A DNA stretch of 64,000 nt from Paraburkholderia caballeronis. Lineage in GTDB: Bacteria > Pseudomonadota > Gammaproteobacteria > Burkholderiales > Burkholderiaceae. Within the stretch, counting starts at the first letter, position 1. The number at the start of each line of letters is the position of its first letter. Below are positions 45,560 through 54,728 of the stretch, one piece after another. The translations under genes were made by a program, and so were the position numbers. Location of the stretch: assembly GCF_900104845.1 (NCBI RefSeq), contig NZ_FNSR01000002.1, positions 124,001-188,000 on the forward strand, read 5' to 3'. The notes below the pieces were generated by a model that was given only the letters and a program-made list of their open reading frames with translations, was not told the DNA's origin and did not search any database.

Positions 45560-46864
45560 TTAGCGGTTCACCATCTGCTTCGGCTGAAGCAGCGCGAGCG
45601 CCGCGCCGAGCGCCATCGCGAACGCGACGCAGTACATGCCCGCGTTCGTGCTCTGCGTGACGTCCTTCATCCAGCCGATGATCGACGGGCTGACGAAACC
45701 CGCGAGGTTGCCGATCGAGTTGATCATGCCGATCGCCGCCGCGGCCGAGCCGCCGGCGAGAATCGCGCTCGGGTACGTCCAGAACACCGGCATCGTCGCG
45801 AGCATCCCGGCCGTGCCGATCGACAGCGCGACCATCGCGAGCGGCACGTTCGCGCCGAACACGGTGCTCAGGAACAGGCCGACCGCCGACGCCGCCGACG
45901 CGATCGCGAAGTGCCAGCGGCGCTCGCCGGTGCGGTCCGCGCTGCGCGCGACCGCGATCATGCTGACGACCGCGCACGCATACGGAATCGCGGTCAGCAG
46001 GCCCACGTCGAACGCGTTCTTCACGCCGCTCGCCTTGATGAGCGTCGGCAGATAGAAGCCGATCCCGTAGAGGCCCATCATGCAGCAGAAGTAGATCGCC
46101 GCCATCAGCCACACGCGGCCGTTCGTGAACACCGACGCGATCGACGCGTGCGCCTTGCCCGCGCCGTCCGCCTCGATGTTGCGCGCGAGCAGCGCCTTTT
46201 CGTCGTCGGTCAGCCACGCCGCCGCGCGGATGCTGTTCGGCAGATAGAACAGCGTGACCACGCCGAGTATCGCGGACGGAATCGCCTCGATCGCGAACAG
46301 CCACTGCCAGTTCGCCCAGTGGCCGACGCCGTTGAACGCCGCGATGATCCAGCCGGACAGCGGGCCGCCGATCACGCCGGCGACCGGAATGCCGATCATG
46401 AACAGCGCGTTCATCCGGCTGCGGCGCGCGGCCGGGAACCAGTACGTCAGGTACAGCACGATGCCCGGGAAAAAGCCCGCCTCCGCGACGCCGAGCAGGA
46501 AGCGCACGATGTAGAACTGCGTGGGCGTCTTCACGAGCAGCGACGCGGCCGAGATCACCGCCCACGTCAGCATGATCCGCGCGATCCACACGCGGGCGCC
46601 GACCCGGTGCATCAGGATGTTGCTTGGAACTTCGAAGAAAAAGTAGCCGATGAAGAACACGCCCGCGCCGAGGCCGTAGACGGTCTCGCTGAACTGCAGG
46701 TCGCTCAGCATCTGCAGCTTCGCGAAACCGACGTTCACGCGGTCCAGGTAGGCCGCGACGTAGCACAGGAACAGGAAGGGCAGAAGCCGCCGCGTGACCT
46801 TCGAATAGGCCCCGGCCTCCAGATTGAGATTGGCCTGCGACAGGCCTTTGGCGATCGTGTTCAT
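45560..46864 (-). CDS. MFS transporter, ACS family (tartrate/hydroxyphenylacetate-like)
   Basis: 434 residues from ATG 46864, with GGAG three bases before it; the longer frame upstream is non-coding. Twelve helices are predicted. Family signature elements are YVAAYLDRVNVGFAKLQM, the helix 4-5 region RFLLGVAEAGFFPGIVLYLTYW (split over two helices) and EVPSNILMHRVGARVW. ACS members import small organic anions. It is monocistronic, followed by a terminator, with a 562-bp divergent region upstream. Substrate unknown. Confidence 0.88.
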   Translation of the reverse strand: MNTIAKGLSQANLNLEAGAYSKVTRRLLPFLFLCYVAAYLDRVNVGFAKLQMLSDLQFSETVYGLGAGVFFIGYFFFEVPSNILMHRVGARVWIARIMLTWAVISAASLLVKTPTQFYIVRFLLGVAEAGFFPGIVLYLTYWFPAARRSRMNALFMIGIPVAGVIGGPLSGWIIAAFNGVGHWANWQWLFAIEAIPSAILGVVTLFYLPNSIRAAAWLTDDEKALLARNIEADGAGKAHASIASVFTNGRVWLMAAIYFCCMMGLYGIGFYLPTLIKASGVKNAFDVGLLTAIPYACAVVSMIAVARSADRTGERRWHFAIASAASAVGLFLSTVFGANVPLAMVALSIGTAGMLATMPVFWTYPSAILAGGSAAAAIGMINSIGNLAGFVSPSIIGWMKDVTQSTNAGMYCVAFAMALGAALALLQPKQMVNR

Positions 46865-47426
46865 CGTCTCCACATTCGTTATTCGATTGCTGCCGCGGCG
46901 AGGCCGGAAAACCGGCCCCGCCGTCTGCGCTTTCGATGGATTGCAAAAAAGAAAGCGCGCCCGGGTTGGCCCGGATGCTGCGCGACGCTGCTGCCCGGCG
47001 AGCGGCGGATCGCTGCGAGAGATGATGGGTCGAATACCGCGTAGCGCAGCGATCGAAGTGCCCGCGTACCATGGCAGCCATAATCGCGGCCGCACTCGTC
47101 CGCACCGAGGACTGCACCGCCCCATCTCTCTGCGCGTCGGAATTTTCTTAAACCGCAGCAGAATAAACCGCGCGATGGTAGCCGCCTGCGACATTTGCTG
47201 TCAATCCGCATAATTCGGACGCCCTAACTGCGGCGGCATGCCGCTTGCAGCACCGTCCGGGCTGTGCCAGCACGACTGCGGCGCACGATCTGCCGTCGCG
47301 AGCGCGACGTCGCTAGAATCGTGCGATCGGCGCGGCAACATCCGCGCGCCGGCCTTCCATAACGAACGATACGGCCCGGCCGCGCCCGTCGCGCGCCGCC
47401 GCCGTCACACGACAGGGACGGACTCC
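46865..47426. promoter_or_regulatory. 562-bp divergent intergenic region (MFS gene / deoxyribosyltransferase gene)
   Basis: I see no gene here. Two structures stand out. GGCCGG-AAAA-CCGGCC (46902-46917) lies in what would be the leader of the MFS gene. A 10-bp perfect inverted repeat GATCGCTGCG / CGCAGCGATC (47008-47017 and 47045-47054) has a 27-bp spacer. A less GC-rich patch at about 47142-47215 may hold the promoters. Short frames inside lack protein-like sequence. Confidence 0.4.
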
Positions 47427-47963
47427 ATGAACACCACCCGACTGCCGCGCCGTCCGCGCGTGTATCTCGCCGGCTTTGACGTGTTTCGCCGCGACGCGCT
47501 CGAATACGGCGCGAAACTGCGCGTGCTGTGCACCGAACACGGCTTCGACGGCCTGTACCCGCTCGACGCGCAGGCGCCCGCCGATCTCGACGGCCCGCGC
47601 AAGGCCGCGTGGATCTACCGGTCGAACGTGGACGCGATCCGCAACGCGGACATCGTGATGGCGAACGTGGACGACTTTCGCGGCCCCGGCGAGCCGGATT
47701 CCGGCACCGCGTTCGAGATCGGCTTCGCGGCGGCGCTCGGCAAGGAAATCTGGGCGTACACGACCGACGCAGGCACGCTGCTCGACCGCGTGCGTTCGCA
47801 GCCGGTGCCGCAGGGGCATCTGTGCGAGCGCGGTTATCTGGTCGAGGACTTCGGGCTCGCGAAGAACCTGATGATCGCGTGCGCCGCGCGGATCGTGCAC
47901 GGCGACGCGAACGCGTGCCTCGCGGCGATGGCCGACTGCCACTACGCGGCGGAGAAGCGTTAG
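47427..47963 (+). CDS. Nucleoside 2-deoxyribosyltransferase-family protein
   Basis: 178 residues from ATG 47427. The family pattern is clear: RVYLAGFDVFRRDA at the N-terminus, YRSNVDAIRNADIVMANVD (middle strand), and the catalytic stretch DSGTAFEIGFAAALGK with the nucleophile Glu97. These enzymes exchange the base on 2'-deoxynucleosides or hydrolyse deoxynucleoside monophosphates. It stands alone between divergent and convergent neighbours, but a nucleoside-type binding protein and a deaminase occur 4 kb downstream, which hints at purine/pyrimidine salvage. Confidence 0.82.
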   Translation: MNTTRLPRRPRVYLAGFDVFRRDALEYGAKLRVLCTEHGFDGLYPLDAQAPADLDGPRKAAWIYRSNVDAIRNADIVMANVDDFRGPGEPDSGTAFEIGFAAALGKEIWAYTTDAGTLLDRVRSQPVPQGHLCERGYLVEDFGLAKNLMIACAARIVHGDANACLAAMADCHYAAEKR

Positions 47964-48054
47964 CGCGCGACGGAAGGCGAAACCCGCCGCGTTTCGTGCC
48001 CCGCCGGCCACGCCGGCCGCGCAGGCCGCGCCGCGCCGCGCCGCGCCGGCGAAG

Positions 48055-49758
48055 TCAGTGATGCATCCCGCTCATCGTGCTCATCCGCTGCAACGCGCGG
48101 ATGCGCGCGACCGCGCGCCCGTCGGCCACCGCGCTCTGGTATAGCTGCGCGAGATCGGCCTTCAGCGCGGTGCGCGAGCCGTTGTCCAGATAGACCATGT
48201 GCCCGGACGGATAAAACCGCGCGCTCAGGTTGTTGCGCACCTTCTGATCGGCGAGCGGCATCTTCTGCAGGTCGATCACGGTCTGGTAGAACGGCGTGAC
48301 GAAGTCGTAATAACCGTTCGCGGACAGCACCCGCAGATCCGGGTTCAGCGCCATCACCGCCGCAAGGTCGCCGGCCGTGTACAGCACGACGTTGCCGTGC
48401 GCATCGACGCCCTTCTGCGCGCCGGTCGGATCGACGTGGCCGAAATTCCAGTTCTCGAACGCCTGGTCATTCAGGTCGGTGAACGACGAGTTCGTGCGGA
48501 ACTTCAGCGTCTCGTTCAGGTAGCTGTTCCACATCGCCGTGTAGACGCCGCTCACCGCGGTCATCGTCGGGTCGTTGCCGCCCGAGTTCGGATCGACGCT
48601 GCCCGCGATGCCGGTGTCGATCGCGGTCACGCGGCCGTCGTACGAACCGAGCGCGACGCCCTTGTCCTTCAATAGCGTCGTCAGGAACAGCGAGTTGCCG
48701 CGGCTGTCGTACGCGGCGACGTCGAGATTCCATGCCGACAGCGTCTGCGTGTCGATGCCGGTGTATTTCGACAGCGTGTCGAGCGCCGCCGCGATCGCCG
48801 GATTCTTCGCATCCGGAAACTTCGCCAGCGCCTCACGGTAATCGGTGCGCGCGAACTGCGCGACTTCCGCGACGAACGCCTGCAGGTCGGCCGGCGCGGG
48901 GGTGATGCCGAGCCGGCCGTGATACCACGCGTCGGACGCCGCGGTCGGCAGCGCGCCGACCGGATCGCCGCTTTGCGTGTAGTCGAGGATCGACGATTGC
49001 AGCGTGATGCCGTTCAGGTCCACGCCGTCCTCATGCAGCCGGTACGCGAGCACGCAGCTGCGCGCGGTGCCATACGATTCGCCGTACAGGAATTTCGGCG
49101 AGTTCCAGCGGTCGTTCGCGCTCAGATAACGCTTGATGAACTGCTTCAGCGAATCGGCATCCTGATCGACGCCCCAGAAGTCGCGGTTGTGATGCGGCGC
49201 GATCGCCGCCGAGTAGCCGGTGCCGACCGGGTTCACGAACACGAGGTCGCTGCGGTCGAGCAGGCTGTCCGGGTTGTCCTCCAGCGTGTACGGCGCGGGC
49301 GGCGTGAAGCCCGGCATCGACGTCTTGATCCGCTTCGGCGCGAACGAGCCGAGCAGCACGAACACCGACGACGACCCCGGCCCGCCGTTGTAGAAGAACG
49401 TGACCGGGCGGTCCTGCGCGAGCACGCCGTCCTTCGTGAACGCGACGTAGAACATCTTCGCGTCCGGCTGCGAACTGCTCGCGTCGACCGTGACCAGATG
49501 GCCGGCGGTCGCCGTATAGGCGATCACCTCGCCGCCGATCTGGATCGCGTGATGGGTGATCGCCGCGTTCTCGGTCATGTCGGTGACCCAGTCGTCCGGG
49601 CCGTTGCCGTAGGCGGTCGGGTCGAAGCACGGCTGGTCGGCCGGGCTGCGGTGGCGGCCGTTGCCCGTTGGCGCGGGCGCGTCCGTGGCGGGAGACGGGT
49701 CGTCCGTCTGGCCGGGCTGATCGTTCGGGTCGTTCTGATCGTTCGGCTGGTCGTTCAT
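48055..49758 (-). CDS. S10-family serine carboxypeptidase-like protein
   Basis: 567 residues from ATG 49758, with GGGGAG six bases upstream. Catalytic residues are visible: Ser228 in GESYG, Asp485 in GYYDF and His520 in PSGHMVYLD, with the oxyanion/substrate motif NGGPGSSS (124-131) and NPVGTGYS (176-183). S10 enzymes trim C-terminal residues at acid pH. The N-terminal 35 residues are built of short Asp/Asn/Gln/Pro repeats with no signal peptide, so secretion by Sec is not supported. It lies 57 bp downstream of an S53 peptidase on the same strand, so the two may be co-expressed. Confidence 0.88.
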   Translation of the reverse strand: MNDQPNDQNDPNDQPGQTDDPSPATDAPAPTGNGRHRSPADQPCFDPTAYGNGPDDWVTDMTENAAITHHAIQIGGEVIAYTATAGHLVTVDASSSQPDAKMFYVAFTKDGVLAQDRPVTFFYNGGPGSSSVFVLLGSFAPKRIKTSMPGFTPPAPYTLEDNPDSLLDRSDLVFVNPVGTGYSAAIAPHHNRDFWGVDQDADSLKQFIKRYLSANDRWNSPKFLYGESYGTARSCVLAYRLHEDGVDLNGITLQSSILDYTQSGDPVGALPTAASDAWYHGRLGITPAPADLQAFVAEVAQFARTDYREALAKFPDAKNPAIAAALDTLSKYTGIDTQTLSAWNLDVAAYDSRGNSLFLTTLLKDKGVALGSYDGRVTAIDTGIAGSVDPNSGGNDPTMTAVSGVYTAMWNSYLNETLKFRTNSSFTDLNDQAFENWNFGHVDPTGAQKGVDAHGNVVLYTAGDLAAVMALNPDLRVLSANGYYDFVTPFYQTVIDLQKMPLADQKVRNNLSARFYPSGHMVYLDNGSRTALKADLAQLYQSAVADGRAVARIRALQRMSTMSGMHH

Positions 49759-49815
49759 CGTGTCTCCCCTGCCTTCGATGCGCCGCGACGCAGCCGCCAC
49801 GGCGAAAAAATCATG

Positions 49816-51408
49816 CTACGCCGCGCCGAGCACGGCCGCCACCTTGCTGCCGACCGGCGTGCCGAGGCCGGTGCAGGCGTCCCAGCCGGGCGCGGCCGAG
49901 AAATCGCCGTTGTTGCCGCTCGTGATGTCGTTGAACGCGGACGGCTGCCGGTAAAGCAGCGCGTTCACGAAACCGGCCGGCTTGCCGCGCGTCGCATTGA
50001 TCCGCGCGATCAGCGCGGCCCACAGCGGCGCGACCGCGCTCGTGCCGCCGACCACGGTGTCCTCGCCGCCGACGTGCACGAGATAACCGGTCGCCGGGTC
50101 CGCGTTGGCCGCGACGTCCGGCACGCCGCGCCGCACCAGCGCGCCCGAGCCGTTGTTGCCGCGCACGATCCCGAGCCCCTTCTGCCACGCGGGCAGCGCG
50201 AACGTCGCGCTGACCCCGCCGCCGGTCGCGCCGCCTTCCGGCGCGCCGCCGCCCCACACCGTCTCGCGGACGATCTGGCCGTTGCCCGCGCTGAGCCGGG
50301 TGCCGCCGCAGCCGAGCGCATACGGGCTCGACGCGGGGAAATCGACGTGCTCCGCGCCGTCGCCGACGCCATCGGTCGAGCCGCTGTCGCCGGACGCGAC
50401 GCAAACCGTCACGCCGAGCGCGACCGCCGTCTGCAACGCGTCGTTCAGCGCGGCGATCGTCTGCTGCGACCACGCGGATTCCGGCGCGCCCCAACTGATC
50501 GACACGACCGACGGCTTGCGGCCGCGGTCGTGCAGCGCCGCGCTGACCGCGTCGACGAAACCCGCCTCGCTGTTCGGCGCGAAGTACACCGCGATCAGCG
50601 CGGCGGGCGCGAGCGCGCCGGCGATCTCGACGTCGAGCGTCACTTCGCCGTCCGGACCGTTCGGGTCGCCGGTCGGCGCGTTCGCCGCCTGATCGACCGA
50701 CACGGCTTCGACCTTCGGCGCGCCGACGCCGAGCGCGCCGAAATACGCGCTCAGGTCCGCTTCGCGATAACCGCCGCCGAGTTCGATCAGCGCGATGCAG
50801 GCGCCGCCGCCGTCGCCGGCCGGGAAGTCGTATAGCTGCGCGAGTTGCAGCGGCGTGAACGCGCCGCTGACCGCGCGCGCCGGGCGGATCGGCGGCCGGA
50901 TCGTCGAGCCGATCCGGAAGTGCGGCCGCGCCTTCGCGCGGTCGTCGAGGCCGAGCACCGCGGTCACGACGTCGTGCACGTCGTCCGGCAGATGGACCGG
51001 CCCGGACGGCTGCCGGAACCGGTACTTGATCTGGCCGACCTGGTGCTCGAAGCGTTGCAGGTCGATGCCGAACGCCGCGTTGTACTGCTGCACGGTGCCC
51101 GACAGCACGACGCGCCGCGCGGCCGGGTCCGCGTGCGCGACCGACAGCCCGTGCGCCTGGGCGAACTGCGCGACGCGCGCGACGTCGTCCGCCGACGCGC
51201 CGAAGCGCCGCTCGTATTCGTCGCGCGACACCGGCTGCGCGGAACGGTCGCCGGCCGCGAGCCGGTCCACGAGATCGCGAAACGCGTCGCCCGCCTGCCG
51301 TCGCAGGATCAGCACGACGTCGAAACGCTCGGCCGGATCGCACGCGCCGATGCACTGCGCGCCGGCCGGCGCGGGGTGGTTGCTGCCCGTCACGGGATGT
51401 CTGGTCAT
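49816..51408 (-). CDS. S53-family serine-carboxyl peptidase (kumamolisin/sedolisin-like)
   Basis: 530 residues. The N-terminal activation propeptide (about 1-182) is followed by the mature enzyme. Catalytic Glu255 and Asp259 lie in GEVTLDVEIAG, the oxyanion Asp341 in ASGDSGS and the nucleophile Ser457 in GGTSAVAPLWAAL. The C-terminal calcium site is formed by FNDITSGNNG and GWDACTGLGTP. All active-site residues are present. These peptidases work at low pH and mature by self-cleavage. No signal peptide is visible, as in kumamolisin. It precedes the S10 gene in a two-gene unit. Confidence 0.93.
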   Translation of the reverse strand: MTRHPVTGSNHPAPAGAQCIGACDPAERFDVVLILRRQAGDAFRDLVDRLAAGDRSAQPVSRDEYERRFGASADDVARVAQFAQAHGLSVAHADPAARRVVLSGTVQQYNAAFGIDLQRFEHQVGQIKYRFRQPSGPVHLPDDVHDVVTAVLGLDDRAKARPHFRIGSTIRPPIRPARAVSGAFTPLQLAQLYDFPAGDGGGACIALIELGGGYREADLSAYFGALGVGAPKVEAVSVDQAANAPTGDPNGPDGEVTLDVEIAGALAPAALIAVYFAPNSEAGFVDAVSAALHDRGRKPSVVSISWGAPESAWSQQTIAALNDALQTAVALGVTVCVASGDSGSTDGVGDGAEHVDFPASSPYALGCGGTRLSAGNGQIVRETVWGGGAPEGGATGGGVSATFALPAWQKGLGIVRGNNGSGALVRRGVPDVAANADPATGYLVHVGGEDTVVGGTSAVAPLWAALIARINATRGKPAGFVNALLYRQPSAFNDITSGNNGDFSAAPGWDACTGLGTPVGSKVAAVLGAA

Positions 51409-51780
51409 CGCCGCCTCTCCACGTTGCGTCTCCTCGTTGAACCCGTGCGCGCGTTGTCTTGTCTCTACCCCGCCCGTGCGTTGCTGGTATGCCGTTTGTA
51501 CCTTTTACCGTTCCGGCCGGACCCGCGACGACGGCGCTCCGACGCCGCGCAACCTGCTCTGCTCGCCGCCGGTTGCACGCGTGCCGCCGGCGGCGAGCAA
51601 AATCAATGAGAGGCAGCATGGCGCGTGCCTGGCTCAGCCTGGCGTGATGGCGAACCGGGCCGGTCATATGGATTTCGTTATGCCCGCGATAACCACGGTA
51701 AATTTTTCCCGGTTATTTGGCCCGTGACGATGACGGAAACCCACGGAAACTTACGGCATCCGCCACCGGAGAACACCCAG
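51409..51780. promoter_or_regulatory. 372-bp divergent region with a 13-bp perfect stem
   Basis: Between the S53 gene and the binding-protein gene there is no convincing gene. TGCTCGCCGCCGG (51560-51572) and CCGGCGGCGAGCA (51587-51599) pair perfectly over 13 bp around a 14-nt loop. No T-tract follows on either strand. A less GC-rich part (51660-51720) may contain the promoter of the plus-strand gene. The ribosome site of that gene is GGAG at 51768-51771. Confidence 0.45.
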
Positions 51781-52878
51781 ATGAAAAACACGATGGCCCG
51801 CGCACTGCGCGTTTCCGCAATCGCCCTCGCGGCGCTCGGCGCGACCTTCGCGACCGGCGCGCGCGCGGCTTCCGCGCCGGTCGGCGTGGCGTTCGTCTAT
51901 CTCGGCAACCCCGGCGACGCCGGCTGGACCTACGCGCACGAACAGGGCGTGAAGGCCGTCGAGGCGCAGTACGGCGACCGCATCAAGGTCACGCGCGTCG
52001 AGAACGTGCCGGAGTCCGCCGACTCGGAGCGCGTGTTCCGCGACCTCGCGGCGAAGGGCAACAAGATCATCGTCGGGTCGAGCTTCGGCTTCCAGGACTT
52101 CGAACTGAAGGTCGCGAAGGACTATCCGGACGCGGTGTTCATGCATGCGACCGGCTACAAGAAAGCGCCGAACTTCGCGACCTACGACGTGCGCACCTAT
52201 CAGAGCGCGTACCTCGCGGGCCTCGTCGCCGGTTACACGACGAAGACGAACACGCTCGGTTTCGTCGGCTCGGTGCCGGTGCCGGAAGTCGTGCGCAACA
52301 TCGACGCGTTCACGATGGGCGCGCGCTCGGTGAATCCGAACGCGCGCGTGAAGGTGCTGTGGATCAACAGCTGGTTCGATCCGGGCAAGGAGAAGCAGGC
52401 GGCCGAAACGCTGATCGGCCAGGGCGCGGACGTGCTGATCCAGAACACCGATTCGACCGCGACGATGCAGACCGCCGAGCAGAAGAAGGTCCATGCGTTC
52501 GGCTGGGACTCGGACATGAAGAAGTTCGGCCCGAACGCGCAACTGGGCGCATGCGTCAGCTACTGGGGCGTCTATTACTCGCATCTGGTCGATCAGGTGA
52601 TGGCCGGCACGTGGACCAACACGCCGATCTGGTGGGGCTTGAAGGAGAAGGCGATCGACCTCGCGGACATCAACACGGCCGCGGTGTCGCCGGCCGCGCA
52701 GAAGGCGCTCGCGCAGAAACGCGACGCGATCGTCGCGGGCGCGTTCGATCCGTTCGCCGGCCCGATCAAGGACCAGTCCGGCGCGATGCGCGTCGCGGCG
52801 GGCAAGTCGCTCGACGACAACGAACTGCGCCGGCTGAACTGGTTCGTCGAAGGCGTGGACGGCACCGTGCCGAAGTGA
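51781..52878 (+). CDS. BMP/PnrA-family nucleoside-type ABC binding protein
   Basis: 365 residues. The signal peptide is residues 1-29 (GARA). The family features are VAFVYLGNPGDAGWTYAHEQG, ERVFRDLAAKGNKIIVGSSFGFQ, YQSAYLAGLVAGY, GADVLIQNTDS and FGWDSDMKKFGP. Relatives bind purine nucleosides or related amines and serve Med/PnrA-type ABC importers, whose permeases are not encoded here. The gene is followed 28 bp later by a nucleoside/base deaminase, so uptake and deamination of a nucleobase or nucleoside is a good guess. Confidence 0.9.
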   Translation: MKNTMARALRVSAIALAALGATFATGARAASAPVGVAFVYLGNPGDAGWTYAHEQGVKAVEAQYGDRIKVTRVENVPESADSERVFRDLAAKGNKIIVGSSFGFQDFELKVAKDYPDAVFMHATGYKKAPNFATYDVRTYQSAYLAGLVAGYTTKTNTLGFVGSVPVPEVVRNIDAFTMGARSVNPNARVKVLWINSWFDPGKEKQAAETLIGQGADVLIQNTDSTATMQTAEQKKVHAFGWDSDMKKFGPNAQLGACVSYWGVYYSHLVDQVMAGTWTNTPIWWGLKEKAIDLADINTAAVSPAAQKALAQKRDAIVAGAFDPFAGPIKDQSGAMRVAAGKSLDDNELRRLNWFVEGVDGTVPK

Positions 52879-52906
52879 TCGCTGTCTTCTGCGAAACCTG
52901 TTCACG

Positions 52907-53428
52907 ATGACTTCCTCCGCCCCCACGCCGCCGCATGAGCCCGGCCCCACCCGCGAGCAGATCGTGCGTCATCTGCGGCGCGCGAACGCCGTCGGCGAAC
53001 GCGCGGCGGCGTTCGGGCATCACCCGTTCGGCGCGATCCTCGTCGGCCCCGATCACGAGACCGTGCTGATCGAGCAGGGCAACGTCGATACCGTGAATCA
53101 TGCGGAAGCGGTGCTCGCGCGCGCGGCGGCGACGAACTTCAGCGCGGCGTATCTGTGGGACTGCACGCTGTACACGTCGGTCGAACCGTGCTGCATGTGC
53201 GCGGGCACCGCGTACTGGGCGAACATCGGCCGCGTGGTGTTCGGGATGACCGAGCAGCAGTTGCTCGACGCAACCGGCAACCACGCGGAGAACCCGACGA
53301 TGAGCGTGTCGTCGCGCTACGTGTTCGACCACTGCCAGAAACCGGTGGACCTGATCGGCCCGGTCGACGAAGTCGCGGACGAGGTGATGCGCGTGCAACG
53401 CGCTTTCTGGCGCGCGCGCGGCGCCTAG
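52907..53428 (+). CDS. Cytidine/deoxycytidylate-type zinc deaminase (nucleobase/nucleoside deaminase)
   Basis: 173 residues. Zinc and catalytic motif HAE (65-67) and PCCMC with ligands Cys95 and Cys98 are intact, in the order of guanine deaminase/TadA-like enzymes. The N-terminal helix and the C-terminal FGMTEQQLL and FDHCQKPVDLIGP regions match nucleoside deaminases of the guanine/cytosine type. It follows the binding protein by 28 bp and probably deaminates the imported compound. The exact base is not deducible. Confidence 0.85.
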   Translation: MTSSAPTPPHEPGPTREQIVRHLRRANAVGERAAAFGHHPFGAILVGPDHETVLIEQGNVDTVNHAEAVLARAAATNFSAAYLWDCTLYTSVEPCCMCAGTAYWANIGRVVFGMTEQQLLDATGNHAENPTMSVSSRYVFDHCQKPVDLIGPVDEVADEVMRVQRAFWRARGA

Positions 53429-53543
53429 CCCTGGCGCGCGGCGCGGCGCTGGACGATGCGGATCGCCGCGCCGCCGCACGCGGGCTGGCGGCGATCGCCG
53501 CGGCGGCCCGCAGCCCGGCGTCGGCCGGACTTGCTCGCCGCCG

Positions 53544-54434
53544 TTACGCGGCTGCCGGGATCGCCGCCGGCAAGTGCTCCTGCAGATATTCCTCGAACTC
53601 CGCCTTCACTTCCGGATGGCGCAGCGCGAATTCGACCGTCGCCTTCAGATAACCGATCTTGCTGCCGCAGTCGAAACGCGTGCCGCTGTAGCGATACGCG
53701 AGCACCTGCTCTTCGGTCAGCAGCGACTGCAACGCGTCGGTCAACTGCAACTCGCCGCCCGCGCCCGGCTTCAGCCGGCGGATGTGATCGAACACGGTCG
53801 GCATCAGCACGTAGCGGCCGACCACGCCGAGGTTCGACGGCGCGACGTCCGGCGCCGGCTTCTCGACGATGCCCGACAGCTTGAACACGTCCTCCTCCCA
53901 CTCGCGGCCGTCGACGACGCCATACGACGCGCTGTGCTCGCGCGGGATCGCTTCGACGCCGACGATCGAGCTGTGATAGTGGTTGAACACGTTCACGAGC
54001 TGCTTCATCACCGGCGTCGGGCTGTACAGCAGATCGTCCGCGAGGATCACGGCGAACGGGCCGTCGCCCACCAGCTTCTCCGCGCACAGCACCGCGTGGC
54101 CGAGGCCGAGCGCCTCCGCCTGGCGCACATAGAAGCAGTCCACGTGGCTCGGCTTGATGCTGCGCACGAGGTCGAGCAGCTTGTCCTTGCGGCGGGCTTC
54201 GAGTTCGGCCTCGATCTCGTAAGACTTGTCGAAATGATCCTCGATCGCGCGCTTGCTGCGGCCGGTCACGAAAATCATTTCGGTAATGCCCGCGGCAATC
54301 GCCTCCTCGACCGCGTACTGGATCAGCGGCTTGTCGACGATCGGCAGCATTTCCTTCGGGCTGGCCTTGGTCGCCGGCAGAAAGCGCGTACCGAGGCCCG
54401 CGACAGGAAATACCGCTTTGGTTACTTTCAGCAT
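53544..54434 (-). CDS. galU: UTP-glucose-1-phosphate uridylyltransferase (GalU; BceT position)
   Basis: 296 residues from ATG 54434; upstream in-frame codons do not look coding. The nucleotidyltransferase signature is VFPVAGLGTRFLPATK with SPKEMLP, then VDKPLIQYAVEEA, LGLGHAVLCA, ILADDLLY, KPAPDVAPSNLGVVGRYV and FDCGSKIGYLKA. It makes UDP-glucose for exopolysaccharide and envelope glycans. Its position at the end of the bce-II-like block corresponds to the gene called bceT in cepacian producers. It lies next to the acyltransferase with a repeat-containing gap between. Confidence 0.95.
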   Translation of the reverse strand: MLKVTKAVFPVAGLGTRFLPATKASPKEMLPIVDKPLIQYAVEEAIAAGITEMIFVTGRSKRAIEDHFDKSYEIEAELEARRKDKLLDLVRSIKPSHVDCFYVRQAEALGLGHAVLCAEKLVGDGPFAVILADDLLYSPTPVMKQLVNVFNHYHSSIVGVEAIPREHSASYGVVDGREWEEDVFKLSGIVEKPAPDVAPSNLGVVGRYVLMPTVFDHIRRLKPGAGGELQLTDALQSLLTEEQVLAYRYSGTRFDCGSKIGYLKATVEFALRHPEVKAEFEEYLQEHLPAAIPAAA

Positions 54435-54650
54435 GGTGTCGTTCCCAGGTCGATGTTGAAACACGGCGTCGCTGCTGCGAGAAGCCGACGTCCCCGAAGT
54501 CCCACTCACTTATCTTGTTGAAAGGGATTCATGACTCGTCATTTCGCCCGCACAAAAAATGACGTAAAAATTCCGCAGTGGACCGCGCCCGGCTGGTGGA
54601 AATTATTGCCGGACAGGCTCTAATCCGGCATCAATTTCCTTTTCATATCG

Positions 54651-54700
54651 CGACGACCGGCGACGACCGGCGAGGACCGGCGACGACCGGCGACGATTCG
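54651..54700. repeat. Tandem 10-bp repeat array
   Basis: Four units of CGACGACCGG (one with a C-to-G change) run in tandem at 54651-54690, followed by a degenerate fifth unit at 54691-54700. It lies 216 bp upstream of the galU start and 28 bp beyond the stop of the small membrane ORF. The period is ten bases, about one helical turn. Confidence 0.85.
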
Positions 54701-54728
54701 CGACGCATGCGGACGGAAGAGCCGCAGT

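Noticed and set aside
46865-47426. tRNA or small RNA in the long intergenic region
   Set aside because: No cloverleaf or conserved T-loop sequence could be found; only simple inverted repeats.
54651-54700. CRISPR-like array
   Set aside because: Units are 10 bp, directly tandem and without spacers, so it is a simple tandem repeat.
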